A stretch of 64,000 nucleotides of DNA, from positions 1 to 64,000 of the forward strand of contig JAMLIC010000039.1 in assembly GCA_023954375.1 (NCBI GenBank). Direction: 5' to 3'. The translations under genes and the position numbers were made by a program. The stretch comes from Planctomycetota bacterium. GTDB taxonomy: Bacteria > Planctomycetota > J058. The first letter of the stretch is position 1; the number at the start of each line of letters is the position of its first letter. Positions 25,595-34,620 of this stretch are shown here, piece by piece. Below the pieces are notes generated by a model, which was not told the origin of the DNA, did no database searches, and was given only the letters and a program-made list of their open reading frames with translations.

Positions 25595-25600
25595 TAGGGT
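25595..25600 (+). promoter_or_regulatory. Putative -10 box (TAGGGT) for leaderless UvrD-like helicase mRNA
   Basis: TAGGGT ends 7 bases before GTG 25608 in the 57-bp divergent region. No ribosome site fits between, consistent with a leaderless start. Confidence 0.4.
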
Positions 25601-25607
25601 CGCAGGC

Positions 25608-27173
25608 GTGCCCGAGCCGCCTCCCCCCCTGCGCGCGCTGACCAAGAGCGAGCTCCGCGCGCTCGGCGTGCCGCCGGCGCAGGTCGGGGCCGTGCGCGAG
25701 GCGGCCTCCCTCGACGCCCTGCGGGCGCTGGTCGACGACGCGCTCGTCCGCCGCCTCGCCCCGCGCTTCGGCGCGCCCGCGGCCGCGCCCGAGGGCACGC
25801 TCCACCTGCTCGACGACGCGCAGCGCGCCGTCGTCGCCCGGCTCGTGACCGGCGGCCCCTACACGGTCCGCGGCGTGGCCGGCACGGGCAAGACGCAGGT
25901 CCTCCTGCACGCGGCGGCGCGCCGGCTCGAGGCGCGCCCGCCCGCCGCCGACCTCCTGTGGACCTTCAACCGCGCCCTCGCCGACGCCGCGCGCCAGGCG
26001 GCGCGGCGCCTGGCCGGGCCGCGGGCGCGGGCGCTGACCGTCGAGACGTTCGACGGCTGGTGCAAGCGCTTCCTCGGCGAGACGCGCCCCGTGCTCGACG
26101 ACCGCCACCCCGACCTCCTCGCGCTGCTCGAGGAGGCGAAGGAGCAGGCCCGGCGCGCGAGCTGGTCGCCCCGCAGCCAGGTGTGGGCGCGCCCCCTGGA
26201 GTTCTGGCGCGAGGAGCTCGACCTCCTGCGCGACCCGCCGCTCGAGACGCTCGCCGACTACCTGACCGTCGAGCGCGTCGGCCGCGGGCAGAAGCTCGAC
26301 CGCGCCCACCGCGCCCTCGTGTGGGTGACCCACGAGACCTACGCGCGCCTCCTCGACGCGCGCGGCGTGCGCGACTGGCGGCAGGTGCGCCTCGACGCCT
26401 TGCGGCGGCTGCGCGAGGCGCGCTCGACCCGCTACGAGCGCGTGTTCGTCGACGAGGCGCAGGACCTGCCGCCGCTGGCGCTGGAGGTCGCCCGCCTGCT
26501 CGCCGGGCCTTCCGTCGTGGTGGCGTTCGACGCCGCGCAGGCGATCTACACGAAGGGCTTCCGCGCCCGCGACCTGGGGCGGCGCTTCACGCTCACCGCC
26601 TGCTACCGGACCACGGCCGAGCTGGCCCGGGCCGCGGCGCCCTTCCGCGCGGCCGAGGCCGACGCCGCGCCCACCGGCGCCCTGCGCGCCGGGCGGCGGC
26701 CGACCGTGGTCACGGTCACCGGGCGCGGCAACGAGGCGGCGTGGGTCGCGGACGAGCTCGAGCGGCGGCTGGACGCCGGCGCCGCCCCGGGCGACTTCGC
26801 GGTCCTGACGTTCACGCGCCGCCTGGCCGACGCCATGGCCGACGCGCTCGAGCGCCGCGGCCTGCCCGTCTCGCGCAGCACCGAGGCCCTCGACCTCTCG
26901 CCCGCCACGGTCAAGGTCGCCACGATGAGCGCGGCCAAGGGGCTCGAGTTCCCGGTGGTCCTCCTCGCCCCGCTGCGCGACGCCGACCTCTCCGCGCGCG
27001 CCGACGACCCCGACGAGCGCCGCCTCGAGGAGGCCCTGCGCCGCCGCGTGCTCTACGTGGCCATGACCCGCGCCCGCGACGAGCTGATCCTCGTGCAGCG
27101 GCGCGGGAACGCGGCGCGGCTGCTGGCCGAGCTCCCGGCCGACGCGGTCGAGGACGCCGGGGCGCCGACCTGA
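25608..27173 (+). CDS. UvrD/Rep-like superfamily 1 helicase
   Basis: 521 residues, shorter than UvrD (about 720), with the 1B/2B subdomains reduced. After a Pro-rich start and a small helical domain come GVAGTGKTQV (Walker A, about 88), FVDEAQDLPPL (Walker B, about 279), VAFDAAQAIY (motif III), LTACYRTT (motif IV), ATMSAAKGLEFPVVLL (motif V, about 437) and LYVAMTRARDELIL (motif VI, about 481). A compact helicase of this kind fits the SF1 proteins of defence islands or DUF2075/UvrD-like accessory helicases. GTG 25608 was chosen from the -10 box and because upstream codons run through the divergent gene. Confidence 0.9.
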   Translation: MPEPPPPLRALTKSELRALGVPPAQVGAVREAASLDALRALVDDALVRRLAPRFGAPAAAPEGTLHLLDDAQRAVVARLVTGGPYTVRGVAGTGKTQVLLHAAARRLEARPPAADLLWTFNRALADAARQAARRLAGPRARALTVETFDGWCKRFLGETRPVLDDRHPDLLALLEEAKEQARRASWSPRSQVWARPLEFWREELDLLRDPPLETLADYLTVERVGRGQKLDRAHRALVWVTHETYARLLDARGVRDWRQVRLDALRRLREARSTRYERVFVDEAQDLPPLALEVARLLAGPSVVVAFDAAQAIYTKGFRARDLGRRFTLTACYRTTAELARAAAPFRAAEADAAPTGALRAGRRPTVVTVTGRGNEAAWVADELERRLDAGAAPGDFAVLTFTRRLADAMADALERRGLPVSRSTEALDLSPATVKVATMSAAKGLEFPVVLLAPLRDADLSARADDPDERRLEEALRRRVLYVAMTRARDELILVQRRGNAARLLAELPADAVEDAGAPT

Positions 27174-27204
27174 GTCACCGCCAGCCCGCGCGAGCGGCGG
27201 TCCG

Positions 27205-27576
27205 TCAGAACGGCACCGGGTCCGCGTCGAGCTCCGCGGGCGGCGGCGGCGCCTGCTCGGCCGCGCGGCGCAGCCGCTTGGCCTCCTTCCTCGCCGCGGC
27301 CTTGCGATCGAGCTCCTTGATCCGCGCCTCGAGCGAGATGACGCGCTCGGGGCGCTCGCGCCCGAAGCTCTTCAGGTAGCACGCCTCGATGAACTGCGGC
27401 AGGGGGAGCTTCCACGGCTCCTGGTCGTGGTTGTCGAGCTTCCCGAGCTTGGCCGGGTTCATCCCGAGCTCGCGCGCCATCTGGACCTGCGCGTCCGAGA
27501 GCCGGTATCGCTTGCGCGCGTCGATCCAGGGCTGGAGCGAGCGGCGCGCCCCGGTGACCTTCTTCTTCCTGGCCAC
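27205..27576 (-). CDS. Conserved hypothetical protein with helix-turn-helix-like core
   Basis: 123 residues. The central block (LSDAQVQMARELGMNPAKLG, then KLDNHDQEPWKLPLPQFIEACY) is a conserved hypothetical family I have seen in many bacteria, usually beginning with the same basic MARKKK. It reads like a small DNA-binding fold, but no function is established to my knowledge. The C-terminus is a charged coiled segment ending in a Pro tail. The stop lies 31 bases from the convergent UvrD-like gene; the start is 1 base from the zinc-ribbon stop, so both are probably cotranscribed. Confidence 0.8.
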   Translation of the reverse strand: MARKKKVTGARRSLQPWIDARKRYRLSDAQVQMARELGMNPAKLGKLDNHDQEPWKLPLPQFIEACYLKSFGRERPERVISLEARIKELDRKAAARKEAKRLRRAAEQAPPPPAELDADPVPF

Positions 27577-27577
27577 G

Positions 27578-27961
27578 CTACACCAGGTCGCCCAGGCGCC
27601 AGTTCGGCTGCGCGCGCTTGATCCGCTCGAACTCGCCCCCGTCGAGCCAGATCCCCTGGCACACGGGGCAGGTCTCGATCACGACCTGGCGGTTGCGCGC
27701 GCTGCTCACGCGGATCATGCGCTTGCGGTCGATCGGGCAGGCGCCGGTCTTCTGGTCGAGCGCCTCGGGGTCGTCGCCGCCGAGGAGCACGCGGATCTTG
27801 CCCGTGTCGTGGTTGAGGAGCGGGCCGAGCTCGCCCTTGTCGAACCAGATCCCGCCGCAGCCGGGGCAGCGGTCGACCTCGGTCTCGTCGATCCGGAGCG
27901 GCTCGAGGCCGCCCTCGGGCGGGGGGCTGCACTTGGGGCAGGTCTTGGGGTCCGTCGCCAT
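27578..27961 (-). CDS. Double zinc-ribbon (zf-TFIIB-like) protein
   Basis: 127 residues with two TFIIB-type zinc ribbons. The first: CPKC near residue 8, then DRCPGCGGIWFDKGEL near 31. The second: ACPIDRKRM near 75, then ETCPVCQGIWLDGGEFERI near 97. Each ends in the IWxDxGE signature of the zf-TFIIB family; the second finger has CPID in place of the first CxxC. Soluble; role unknown. It is the first gene after the DNA methyltransferase on the same strand, 11 bases away. Confidence 0.88.
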   Translation of the reverse strand: MATDPKTCPKCSPPPEGGLEPLRIDETEVDRCPGCGGIWFDKGELGPLLNHDTGKIRVLLGGDDPEALDQKTGACPIDRKRMIRVSSARNRQVVIETCPVCQGIWLDGGEFERIKRAQPNWRLGDLV

Positions 27962-27972
27962 GGACGGCGATC

Positions 27973-29930
27973 CTATCGCGCCGAAAGCGCCAGGAGGTCG
28001 TCGAGCGCCGCCTCGAGGCGCCGCACCGCCCACCGGCCCCAGCGCCGACCCGGGGCGCCGGCGCCGTGGACGAAGAGGACCCCCGGGGTCCGGGACGCGC
28101 CCTCGACCGGCCGCAGGACCTCGTCGAGCGCGGCCCCCGGGCGGCGCCAGGCCACGACCACCGGCCCGGCGGCGTCGGCGCCGACGGTCAGGCGGCCGGC
28201 CGCGACGTCCTCCACCCGCTCCACCCGCAGCCCGGCCAGCCAGGCGAACGTCTCGGGCAGGTCGACCGCCACGCGCTCCGGGCCGAGCCAGGCGCCCAGG
28301 GGGTCCTCCCACACGGCCGGGTCGAGCCGCGGCCGCCCGTCCTCGAGCCGGAAGGCGACCTGCCCCGGAGCGGCGCGGGCGCCGGGCGCCAGCAGCGCCG
28401 CGAGCGCCTGGTCGGCCGACTCGAGCCGCAGGGTCTGGAACGCGCCGCCGCCGCGCCAGCCGTGGCGCGCGCTCACGCCGCGCGGGCAGCCGGCCACGAC
28501 GCGGGCCAGGCGCGGCCGGGCGTGGGCCTCGAGCGCGGCCGCGCGCTCGATCGTCACCCAGCGCCGCCCCGTCTTGTGGGCCACGGCCGCCGTCGTGCCG
28601 GAGCCGGCGTAGGGGTCGAGGACGAGGTCGCCCGGGCGCGACGACGTGAGGAGGACCCGCTCCAGCAGGTCCTCGTTCTTCTGCGTCAGCCCCGGGTCGC
28701 CCACCTTCTCGCGGCTGAAGCTCTTCAGCTGGATCGAGTCGAGGCGGTCGACCGCGCTGCAGTTCCACGTGTCCTCGAGCGGGTAGCCCTCGCCGCGCGG
28801 CGGCTTGCCGTCGCGCCGCACGTAGCCCGCCGGGTAGGGGAGGTGCTGCTTCAGGAACAGCGGCCGGGGCGAGCGCCCGTAGTGGTAGATCGTGTCGTGG
28901 TTGCGGATGAACTTGTTCGCCCGCGACTTGAACCCCGACACCCACCCGATCCGCCAGATCACCTCGGTCACGTGATGCAGGCGCTCGTCCAGCAGGAGGC
29001 GCAGGCGCTCCTTCTCGTGCCCGTCGATGTGCGCGAAGAGCGCCCCGTCGGGCCGCAGGAGCGGGGCGACCAGGCCCAGGCGCTCGTCGAGCGCCGCCAG
29101 CCACAGGTGCGACGGCAGGCGGTCGGCGTAGGCGAAGCCGTCGCTCGCCGTGTTGAACGGCGGGTCGAGGTAGGCGCACTGCACCTCGCCCCGGAGGCGC
29201 GGCGCGAGGAGGCGCAGGGCGCGCGCGTTGTCGCCCTCGACGAGGAGGCCGGACCGCGCCGCCTCCAGCGGGCCGAGCGCGGCGACGACCCGCCGGGCGA
29301 GGTCGGCCGGCAGGCGGCGCGTGTCCACGGCGCGGCCGGGCAGGCGCTCGTCCTCGGCCGGCGGCGGGTCACACGCCTCGACCTCGGCGCGGAGGGCCTC
29401 GGGCAGGCGCGCGGCGTCGACGACCCACGACGACGCGAGCACGAGCGGCGGCCGCGTCCACAGGGCGACCCTCGCCCGCTCGACCGCGCCGCGCCCGCGC
29501 GCCAGGGCGCGCGCCGCCTCGAGCGCGGCCCGCTGCTGCGCGACCTCGTGCGCCGGGTCGCCGCCGCCGTCGAGGGCGCGCGCCCGCAGGGCCTCGCCCG
29601 CGGCGCGCTCCGCCGCGGCGACGAGGCGCGCCTCGAGGTCGGGGACGAGCGTCTCGCAGGCGCCGCCTTCGCGCTCGACGACGTGCTCGCCGCGCGCGAG
29701 GCGCGCCAGGCCGACGGCGCCCTCGGGCGCCGCCGGGGCGGCGGGCGCCGCGAGGGCCGCGGCCGCGTCGCGCGCGCGCGCGCCGGGTCGGGGGCGCCTT
29801 CGACCGCCGCCGCCGCCTCGGCCCCGGCGCGGGCGAGGTCGCCCTCGAGCCACGCCGTCGCCGCGGCCGCGGCCCAGCCCGTGACGGCGGGCACACGGAG
29901 GCGGAGCGGCGCGGCGCGGCGGCGGATCAC
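27973..29930 (-). CDS. DNA methyltransferase (N6-adenine/N4-cytosine, beta-type order), frameshifted 5' part
   Basis: About 650 residues if one frameshift is corrected. The catalytic motif YLDPPFNT (DPPF/Y, about 253) precedes the SAM motif DPYAGSGTT (about 437), the order of beta-class enzymes and type III Mod subunits. Between them lie GWVSGFKSRANKFIRNHDTI and TWNCSAVDRLDSIQLKSF, typical of Mod-like proteins. The N-terminal 50 codons (from GTG 29930, VIRRRAAPLRLR...) are in another frame; the two frames join smoothly across a (CG)7 tract at 29769-29782, where losing one CG restores a continuous ORF. No start codon was found in the downstream frame. No restriction subunit is adjacent, so it is an orphan. 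Confidence 0.8.
29769..29782. repeat. (CG)7 dinucleotide tract inside the DNA methyltransferase gene
   Basis: Seven CG units at the point where the methyltransferase reading frame changes. Removing one unit, or adding one base, joins both frames. It may be a phase-variation switch or a sequencing/assembly slip. Confidence 0.7.
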
Positions 29931-29972
29931 GCCGCCACTGTCGCACCCACCACCGACGCCCCCGGGCGCGGC

Positions 29973-29978
29973 TACCAT
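29973..29978 (+). promoter_or_regulatory. Putative -10 box (TACCAT) for leaderless mRNA
   Basis: TACCAT ends 7 bases before ATG 29986; no ribosome site is present. Confidence 0.4.
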
Positions 29979-29985
29979 CGACGGC

Positions 29986-30624
29986 ATGACCGACGAGCGC
30001 CTGCGCCACCTGCGGCGGGCGGCGGCCGACGACCCCGCCGCGCGCGCCGCGCTCCTGTGCGCGCGCCTGCGCGCGGGCGACCTGCCCGAGGACCGCCTGC
30101 GCCTGGCGGCGCACCTCGGCGACCCGGCGGCGCTCGAGGTCCTCGGCGCCGCGCCGCCGACGCCGTCGCTCGGCCGCTGGGTCCACGGCCTGGCGCCGTG
30201 GTCGCAGGAGGACGGCTGGCCCGCCTGGGCCGCCGAGGCCTACGCGCGCGCGGCCGCGGCGGCCGCGGCGGCCGTCGTCACCCCGTGCCTCGCGCGCGAC
30301 CCCGACCAGGCGCAGGCCGCTGCGCGCGCGCTCGCGGCGATGGACGCGTGGCTCGCCTGCCCGTGCGACGCCCACGCCCGGGCCGTCGTCGCCGCCGGGG
30401 CGCCGTTCCAGCCCGCAAGGGCGGGCCCCGCCGCCCTGTTCGCCGGCCGCGTCCGCCGCCTCGCCGAGGGCGCGCTGGCCCGCATGTGCGGCGTGCCGCT
30501 CGTCGAGGGCCCGGCGCGCGCCACGGCCACCGAGGTCGCGACGACCGCGGCCCGGGCGACCTCGGCCGACGCCGTCCGCGAGCGGGTCCGCGAGGCGCTC
30601 GTCCCGTGGGCGCTGCGCCCCTGA
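29986..30624 (+). CDS. Paralogous helical protein of unknown function (copy 1 of 3)
   Basis: 212 residues, nearly all helical, Ala/Arg/Glu-rich, soluble. The N-terminal block (RLRAGDLPEDRLRLAAHLGD, then PAALEVLGAAP) recurs in the proteins at 37933-39165 and 47946-48716, so the window holds three members of one family. The shared start is a two-helix HEAT-like motif, after which each copy has a LxxW(L/G)...A(L)V pattern and a final (L)(V/I)PWAL motif (also WALG in 47946-48716). Not assigned to any named family; similar modules exist in Planctomycetota and myxobacteria as far as I recall. ATG 29986 is probably leaderless. Confidence 0.65.
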   Translation: MTDERLRHLRRAAADDPAARAALLCARLRAGDLPEDRLRLAAHLGDPAALEVLGAAPPTPSLGRWVHGLAPWSQEDGWPAWAAEAYARAAAAAAAAVVTPCLARDPDQAQAAARALAAMDAWLACPCDAHARAVVAAGAPFQPARAGPAALFAGRVRRLAEGALARMCGVPLVEGPARATATEVATTAARATSADAVRERVREALVPWALRP

Positions 30625-30646
30625 CGCCCGCGGGCGTCGATCGGAC

Positions 30647-32119
30647 CTACAAGGCGGCCTCCAGCCGGTCGGCGACCGTGCGCACGACCTGCACGCGCGC
30701 CCAGCGCTTGTCCTCGGCCGCCACGACCGTCCACGGGGCGGCCGCCGTGCTCGTCCGCGCGACCATGTCGTGGATCGCCTGCGCGTAGGCGTCCCACTTC
30801 TCGCGGTTGCGCCAGTCCTCGTCGGTGATCTTGTGCTGCTTCCAGGCCGTCCGCTGGCGCTCCTCGAAGCGCGCCAGCTGCTCCTCCTTGCTCAGGTGCA
30901 GCCACAGCTTCGTCACCACCATGCCGTGGTCGACCAGCTGCTCCTCGAACCCCGTGATCTCGCGGTAGGCGCGCTCCCACTCGTCGGGCCGCGCGAAGCC
31001 CTCGACGCGCTCGACGAGGACGCGCCCGTACCACGAGCGGTCGAAGATCGTCAGGTAGCCGCCCATGGGCAGGTGGCGCCAGAACCGCCACAGGTAGTGG
31101 TGCGCCCGCTCCTCGTCGGTCGGGGCGGCGATCGGGATCACGCGCAGGAGGCGCGCGTCGAGGGCCGCGGCCACGCGACGGATCGCGCCGCCCTTGCCGG
31201 CCGCGTCCCAGCCCTCGAAGACGATCACGCTCGAGACGCGCCGCCGGCGCGCCTCCCAGGTCAGCTCGAACAGCCGCCGCTGCTCGGCGAGGAGCTGCTC
31301 GTCGTACTCCTCCTCGGTGAGCGTGCACGCCGGCAGGTCGACGCGGTCGAGCACGGTCGGGCCGGGCGCCGGGGCAGGAGGCGCGGCGGCGACGGCGGGC
31401 GCCGCGGGCGGGGAGGCGAGGCGGCGCTCGATCACCGCCAGGACCGTCTCGCCCGCGGTCAGGTCGCGGTGGCGGCGGTCCTCGGCCTCGATGATGTGCC
31501 ACGGGCAGGCCTGCGTGTCGGTCGCCCGGATCGCCGCGTCCGAGAGCCGCGCGAACGTGGCGTAGCGCCGGGCGAACTTCTTCGTCAGCGGCGAGAGCTT
31601 CCACTCGCCCTTGCGCCCCTTGCGCGGGTCCTTCAGCCGCGCGGCCTGCGCCTTCTTCGACATGTGGAACCACAGCTTGACGACCAGCGCCCCGTCGACC
31701 GTGAGCATGCGCTCGAGCGCCTCGATCCGCGTCAGGGCGCGCTCGAGCTCCGCGTCGGTGATCTGGTCGAACGCCCGGGCCACGATCGGGTGCGTGTACC
31801 ACGACCCGAAGAACACGGCGACCTGCCCGCGCGGCGGCAGTCGCCGCCAGAAGCGCCACGCCCGCGGGCGGTCGCGCTCCTCGTCGGTCTCGTCCCAGAA
31901 GGCGTTCACCTGCACGCCGCGCGGGTCGAGCCACTCGGTGAGCCGGTTGACGACCTCGCTCTTCCCGGCGCCCTCGACGCCCGAGACGATGATCACCACC
32001 GGCACCTGCGCGGCCCGCAGGGCCCGCTGCGCCTCGAGCAGCCGGGTGACGAGCGCCGGCACCCGCGCCGCGTAGGTGGCCTTGTCGACCTTGCTGCCCA
32101 GCTCGGCGGCCTCGAACAC
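30647..32119 (-). CDS. pap: Polyphosphate:AMP phosphotransferase (class II PPK2, two-domain)
   Basis: 490 residues. Two fused PPK2 (P-loop kinase) domains: GVEGAGKSEV (about 47-56) with WDETDEERDRPRAWRFW in domain 1, and FEGWDAAGKGG (about 300-310) with APTDEERAHHYLWRFWRHLP and FDRSWYGRVLVERVEG in domain 2. This double arrangement is that of PAP, which makes ADP from AMP and polyphosphate. Only the C-terminal half is usually catalytic, and here it has the complete motifs. ATG 32119 lies 10 bases after the kinase-FHA stop, so the two genes form an operon. Confidence 0.92.
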   Translation of the reverse strand: MFEAAELGSKVDKATYAARVPALVTRLLEAQRALRAAQVPVVIIVSGVEGAGKSEVVNRLTEWLDPRGVQVNAFWDETDEERDRPRAWRFWRRLPPRGQVAVFFGSWYTHPIVARAFDQITDAELERALTRIEALERMLTVDGALVVKLWFHMSKKAQAARLKDPRKGRKGEWKLSPLTKKFARRYATFARLSDAAIRATDTQACPWHIIEAEDRRHRDLTAGETVLAVIERRLASPPAAPAVAAAPPAPAPGPTVLDRVDLPACTLTEEEYDEQLLAEQRRLFELTWEARRRRVSSVIVFEGWDAAGKGGAIRRVAAALDARLLRVIPIAAPTDEERAHHYLWRFWRHLPMGGYLTIFDRSWYGRVLVERVEGFARPDEWERAYREITGFEEQLVDHGMVVTKLWLHLSKEEQLARFEERQRTAWKQHKITDEDWRNREKWDAYAQAIHDMVARTSTAAAPWTVVAAEDKRWARVQVVRTVADRLEAAL

Positions 32120-32129
32120 GCGTTCCTCC

Positions 32130-34523
32130 TCACGCCCCGGCCCGGGGCCACCAGCCGACCGGCAGCACCTGCGGCGGCAGCGCCGGCCGCAGCCGCTCGA
32201 CGTGGGCGAACAGCGCCGCCGGGGCCCCGTCCGGGTCGGCGCCCGGGGCGAGCCGCGGCAGGAGCGCGCGCGCGCGCGCGGCCCGGTCGGCGAAGGCGCC
32301 GTGGACGGCCGTGGCCAGCGCCCGCGCCCGGGCCGGGTCGGCGTGCAGCTCGGCGGCGAGCGGGTCGATCCAGCGCGGCCCGGCCGGGGCGGCGACGAAG
32401 CGCGCCAGCGCCACGGCCGTGCACGCGTGCTCCTCGGCGAGCAGCGCGTCGAACAGGTCCGGGTCGACGACGTGGTCGCCCTGCGTCGTGCGCGGCGGCG
32501 CGGCGTCGAGGTCGTCCTCCTCCAGCACCAGCGTCGTCGCGCCCAGGGTCGCCGGGCGCCCGGGGAGGAGGAACGCCGCGTGGACAGGCGCGCCGCCGAG
32601 GCGCGTGCCGAAGCGGCTCCCCTCGTCGCGGAGGACCCGCCGCCGGTCGAGGCGCAGGAGCGTGGCGTGCAGGCGCGACACCGACCGATCGTCGAGGCGC
32701 ACCTCGCAGTCGGCGCCGCGGCCGATCCGGTGCACGAGCCGCTCGCCCAGCGCCACCGTGCGCGGCGGGCCGTCGCCCTCGACCCGCAGGCGCGCCGCGC
32801 GCGGGCGGTGCGCCGGCGTGACCTGCGGCGGGTAGGCGCCGCTCGCCTCGTCCCACCAGGCGAGCCACTCCGCCTCGTCCTCGCCCAGGTTCTCGTGCGT
32901 GATCCGGAACAGCGCCTCGACGGACCGGCCCCGCCGCGCGCGCAGGAGCGCGTCGAGGCGCGCCGCCGCCGCCTCGGCGAGCGCGCCGTCGCCCAGCGCC
33001 TGGCGCACGAACGCGCGCGACGAGGCGACCTGCCGCTCGAGCGCCGCCTCGGGGAGCCGCTCCAGGTGCGCGACGACGAGGCGCCGGTCGCGCTGCTCGG
33101 CCAGGGCGTCGGCGAACGGGAGCGGCACCGGCCGCACGCGCACGCGCGCGTCCGACGCCGCGACGAGCGGCTGCGCGCTCACCCCGGCGTCGACGAAGGT
33201 CAGCTCGACCTCCCCCACGCGCACGGGGTCGCCCGGCCGCAGGTGGGCGCGCGCGACCGGCAGCCCCTGCACCCGGACCCCGCCGTCGAGGTCGACGACC
33301 TCGTAGCCGGTGCGGGTCAGCTCCACCCGCGCGTGGCGCGGAGAGACCGACGGGTGGTCGAGGACGACCTCGCACGCCGGGTCGCGGCCGACCGTGAAGC
33401 TCGTCCCGGGCAGGAGCGGGTGGCGCCGTCCGTCGCCCTCGAGCAGCGCCGGCACGTGCACCGGCCGGCCGGCGAGGACCGCGTCCAGCTCGTCGGCGAC
33501 CTCGGCCGCCGACGCGTAGCGGCAGCGCCGGTCGCGCGACATCATGCGCAGGATCACCAGCTCGAGGTCCTCGGGCACGTCGGGCGCCAGGGCGCGCGGC
33601 CGCGCGAAGTCGCCCTCGAGCACCTTGCGGCAGATCGTCATGGGCCGCTCGCCGGCGAACGGGAGCTGCCCCGTGACGAGGTGGTAGAGGGTCGCGCCGA
33701 GCGAGTAGACGTCGCCGCGCGCGTCGACGCGGTGGTCGCCCCACTGCTCGGGCGGCATGTAGTGCGGCGTCCCCATGACCTGCCCGGCGAGGCTGATCCC
33801 CTCGTCGACGTCCACCCCGCGCGCCAGCCCGAAGTCGAGGACCTTCACCCGGCCGTCGGCGGTCACGCGGACGTTGCCCGGCTTGACGTCGCGGTGGACG
33901 ACGCCGAGGGCGTGGGCGGCCGCCAGGCCCCGCGCGACGTCGCGGCCCAGGCGCGCCGCCTCGAGCGGCGGCACGCGCCCGGTCCGCTCCAGGCGATCGG
34001 CGAGGTCCTCACCCTCGACGAGCTCCATCACGATGTGCGGCAGGGCGCCCTCGAGCTCGACCGCGTGGATGCGGACGACGTTGTCGTGCACGACGCGGCT
34101 GGCCAGCAGCCCTTCGCGCGCGAACCGCGCCCGCCAGAGCGGGTTCCGGGCGTGCTCGGGCGCGAGGAGCTTGACGACGACCGGCGCGCCGGCGGAGTCG
34201 TGCGCCCGCCACACGATCCCCATGCCCCCCTGCCCGAGCTTGCGCTCGAGGACGTAGCCCGAGACGCGGTCGCCGGGGCGGACCTCGGGCGCGGCGCCCG
34301 CCGCCTCGGCGGCCACGCGGGCGGCCTCGTCGGCGTGCAGGTGGCCCTTCGCGACCAGCCAGGTGAGGAAGCTCGAGCCCTCGCCCGCGGCGCGCCAGGC
34401 CCCGTGGACGGCGGTGGCCGACGCGCGGTCGAGGAGGCCGAGGGCGACGAGGCGCTCGCGGGCCGCGTCGCCGGCGTGCTCGCGGTCGGTGGACCAGGCG
34501 GTCGTCGAGGCCGTCTCGGGCAT
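32130..34523 (-). CDS. Ser/Thr protein kinase with two FHA domains
   Basis: 797 residues. An N-terminal helical domain (about 10-80) precedes a Hanks-type kinase: LGQGGMGIVW (about 97-106), VVVKLL (Lys about 118), HRDVKPGN (about 210), DFGLA (about 230), MPPEQW. Two FHA domains follow: VGRDPACEVVLDHPSVSPRH (about 377) and IGRGADCEVRLDDRSVSRLH (about 597), separated by a helical region, plus a C-terminal helical extension. There is no membrane segment, unusual for large Hanks kinases, so it is cytoplasmic. ATG 34523 (MPETAST) is preferred over the further upstream start, which only adds Arg/Pro residues. It heads an operon with pap. The FHA domains would recruit phosphothreonine partners. Confidence 0.92.
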   Translation of the reverse strand: MPETASTTAWSTDREHAGDAARERLVALGLLDRASATAVHGAWRAAGEGSSFLTWLVAKGHLHADEAARVAAEAAGAAPEVRPGDRVSGYVLERKLGQGGMGIVWRAHDSAGAPVVVKLLAPEHARNPLWRARFAREGLLASRVVHDNVVRIHAVELEGALPHIVMELVEGEDLADRLERTGRVPPLEAARLGRDVARGLAAAHALGVVHRDVKPGNVRVTADGRVKVLDFGLARGVDVDEGISLAGQVMGTPHYMPPEQWGDHRVDARGDVYSLGATLYHLVTGQLPFAGERPMTICRKVLEGDFARPRALAPDVPEDLELVILRMMSRDRRCRYASAAEVADELDAVLAGRPVHVPALLEGDGRRHPLLPGTSFTVGRDPACEVVLDHPSVSPRHARVELTRTGYEVVDLDGGVRVQGLPVARAHLRPGDPVRVGEVELTFVDAGVSAQPLVAASDARVRVRPVPLPFADALAEQRDRRLVVAHLERLPEAALERQVASSRAFVRQALGDGALAEAAAARLDALLRARRGRSVEALFRITHENLGEDEAEWLAWWDEASGAYPPQVTPAHRPRAARLRVEGDGPPRTVALGERLVHRIGRGADCEVRLDDRSVSRLHATLLRLDRRRVLRDEGSRFGTRLGGAPVHAAFLLPGRPATLGATTLVLEEDDLDAAPPRTTQGDHVVDPDLFDALLAEEHACTAVALARFVAAPAGPRWIDPLAAELHADPARARALATAVHGAFADRAARARALLPRLAPGADPDGAPAALFAHVERLRPALPPQVLPVGWWPRAGA

Positions 34524-34620
34524 GGCGGGCGCCCGGAAGCAGCCGGGGTGCCGACGCAAGGCCCGCGCCGGCGGGCGCGGCGTCACGCCGGGATGACGGG
34601 TCGCGGGCGCGGGACGCCCG

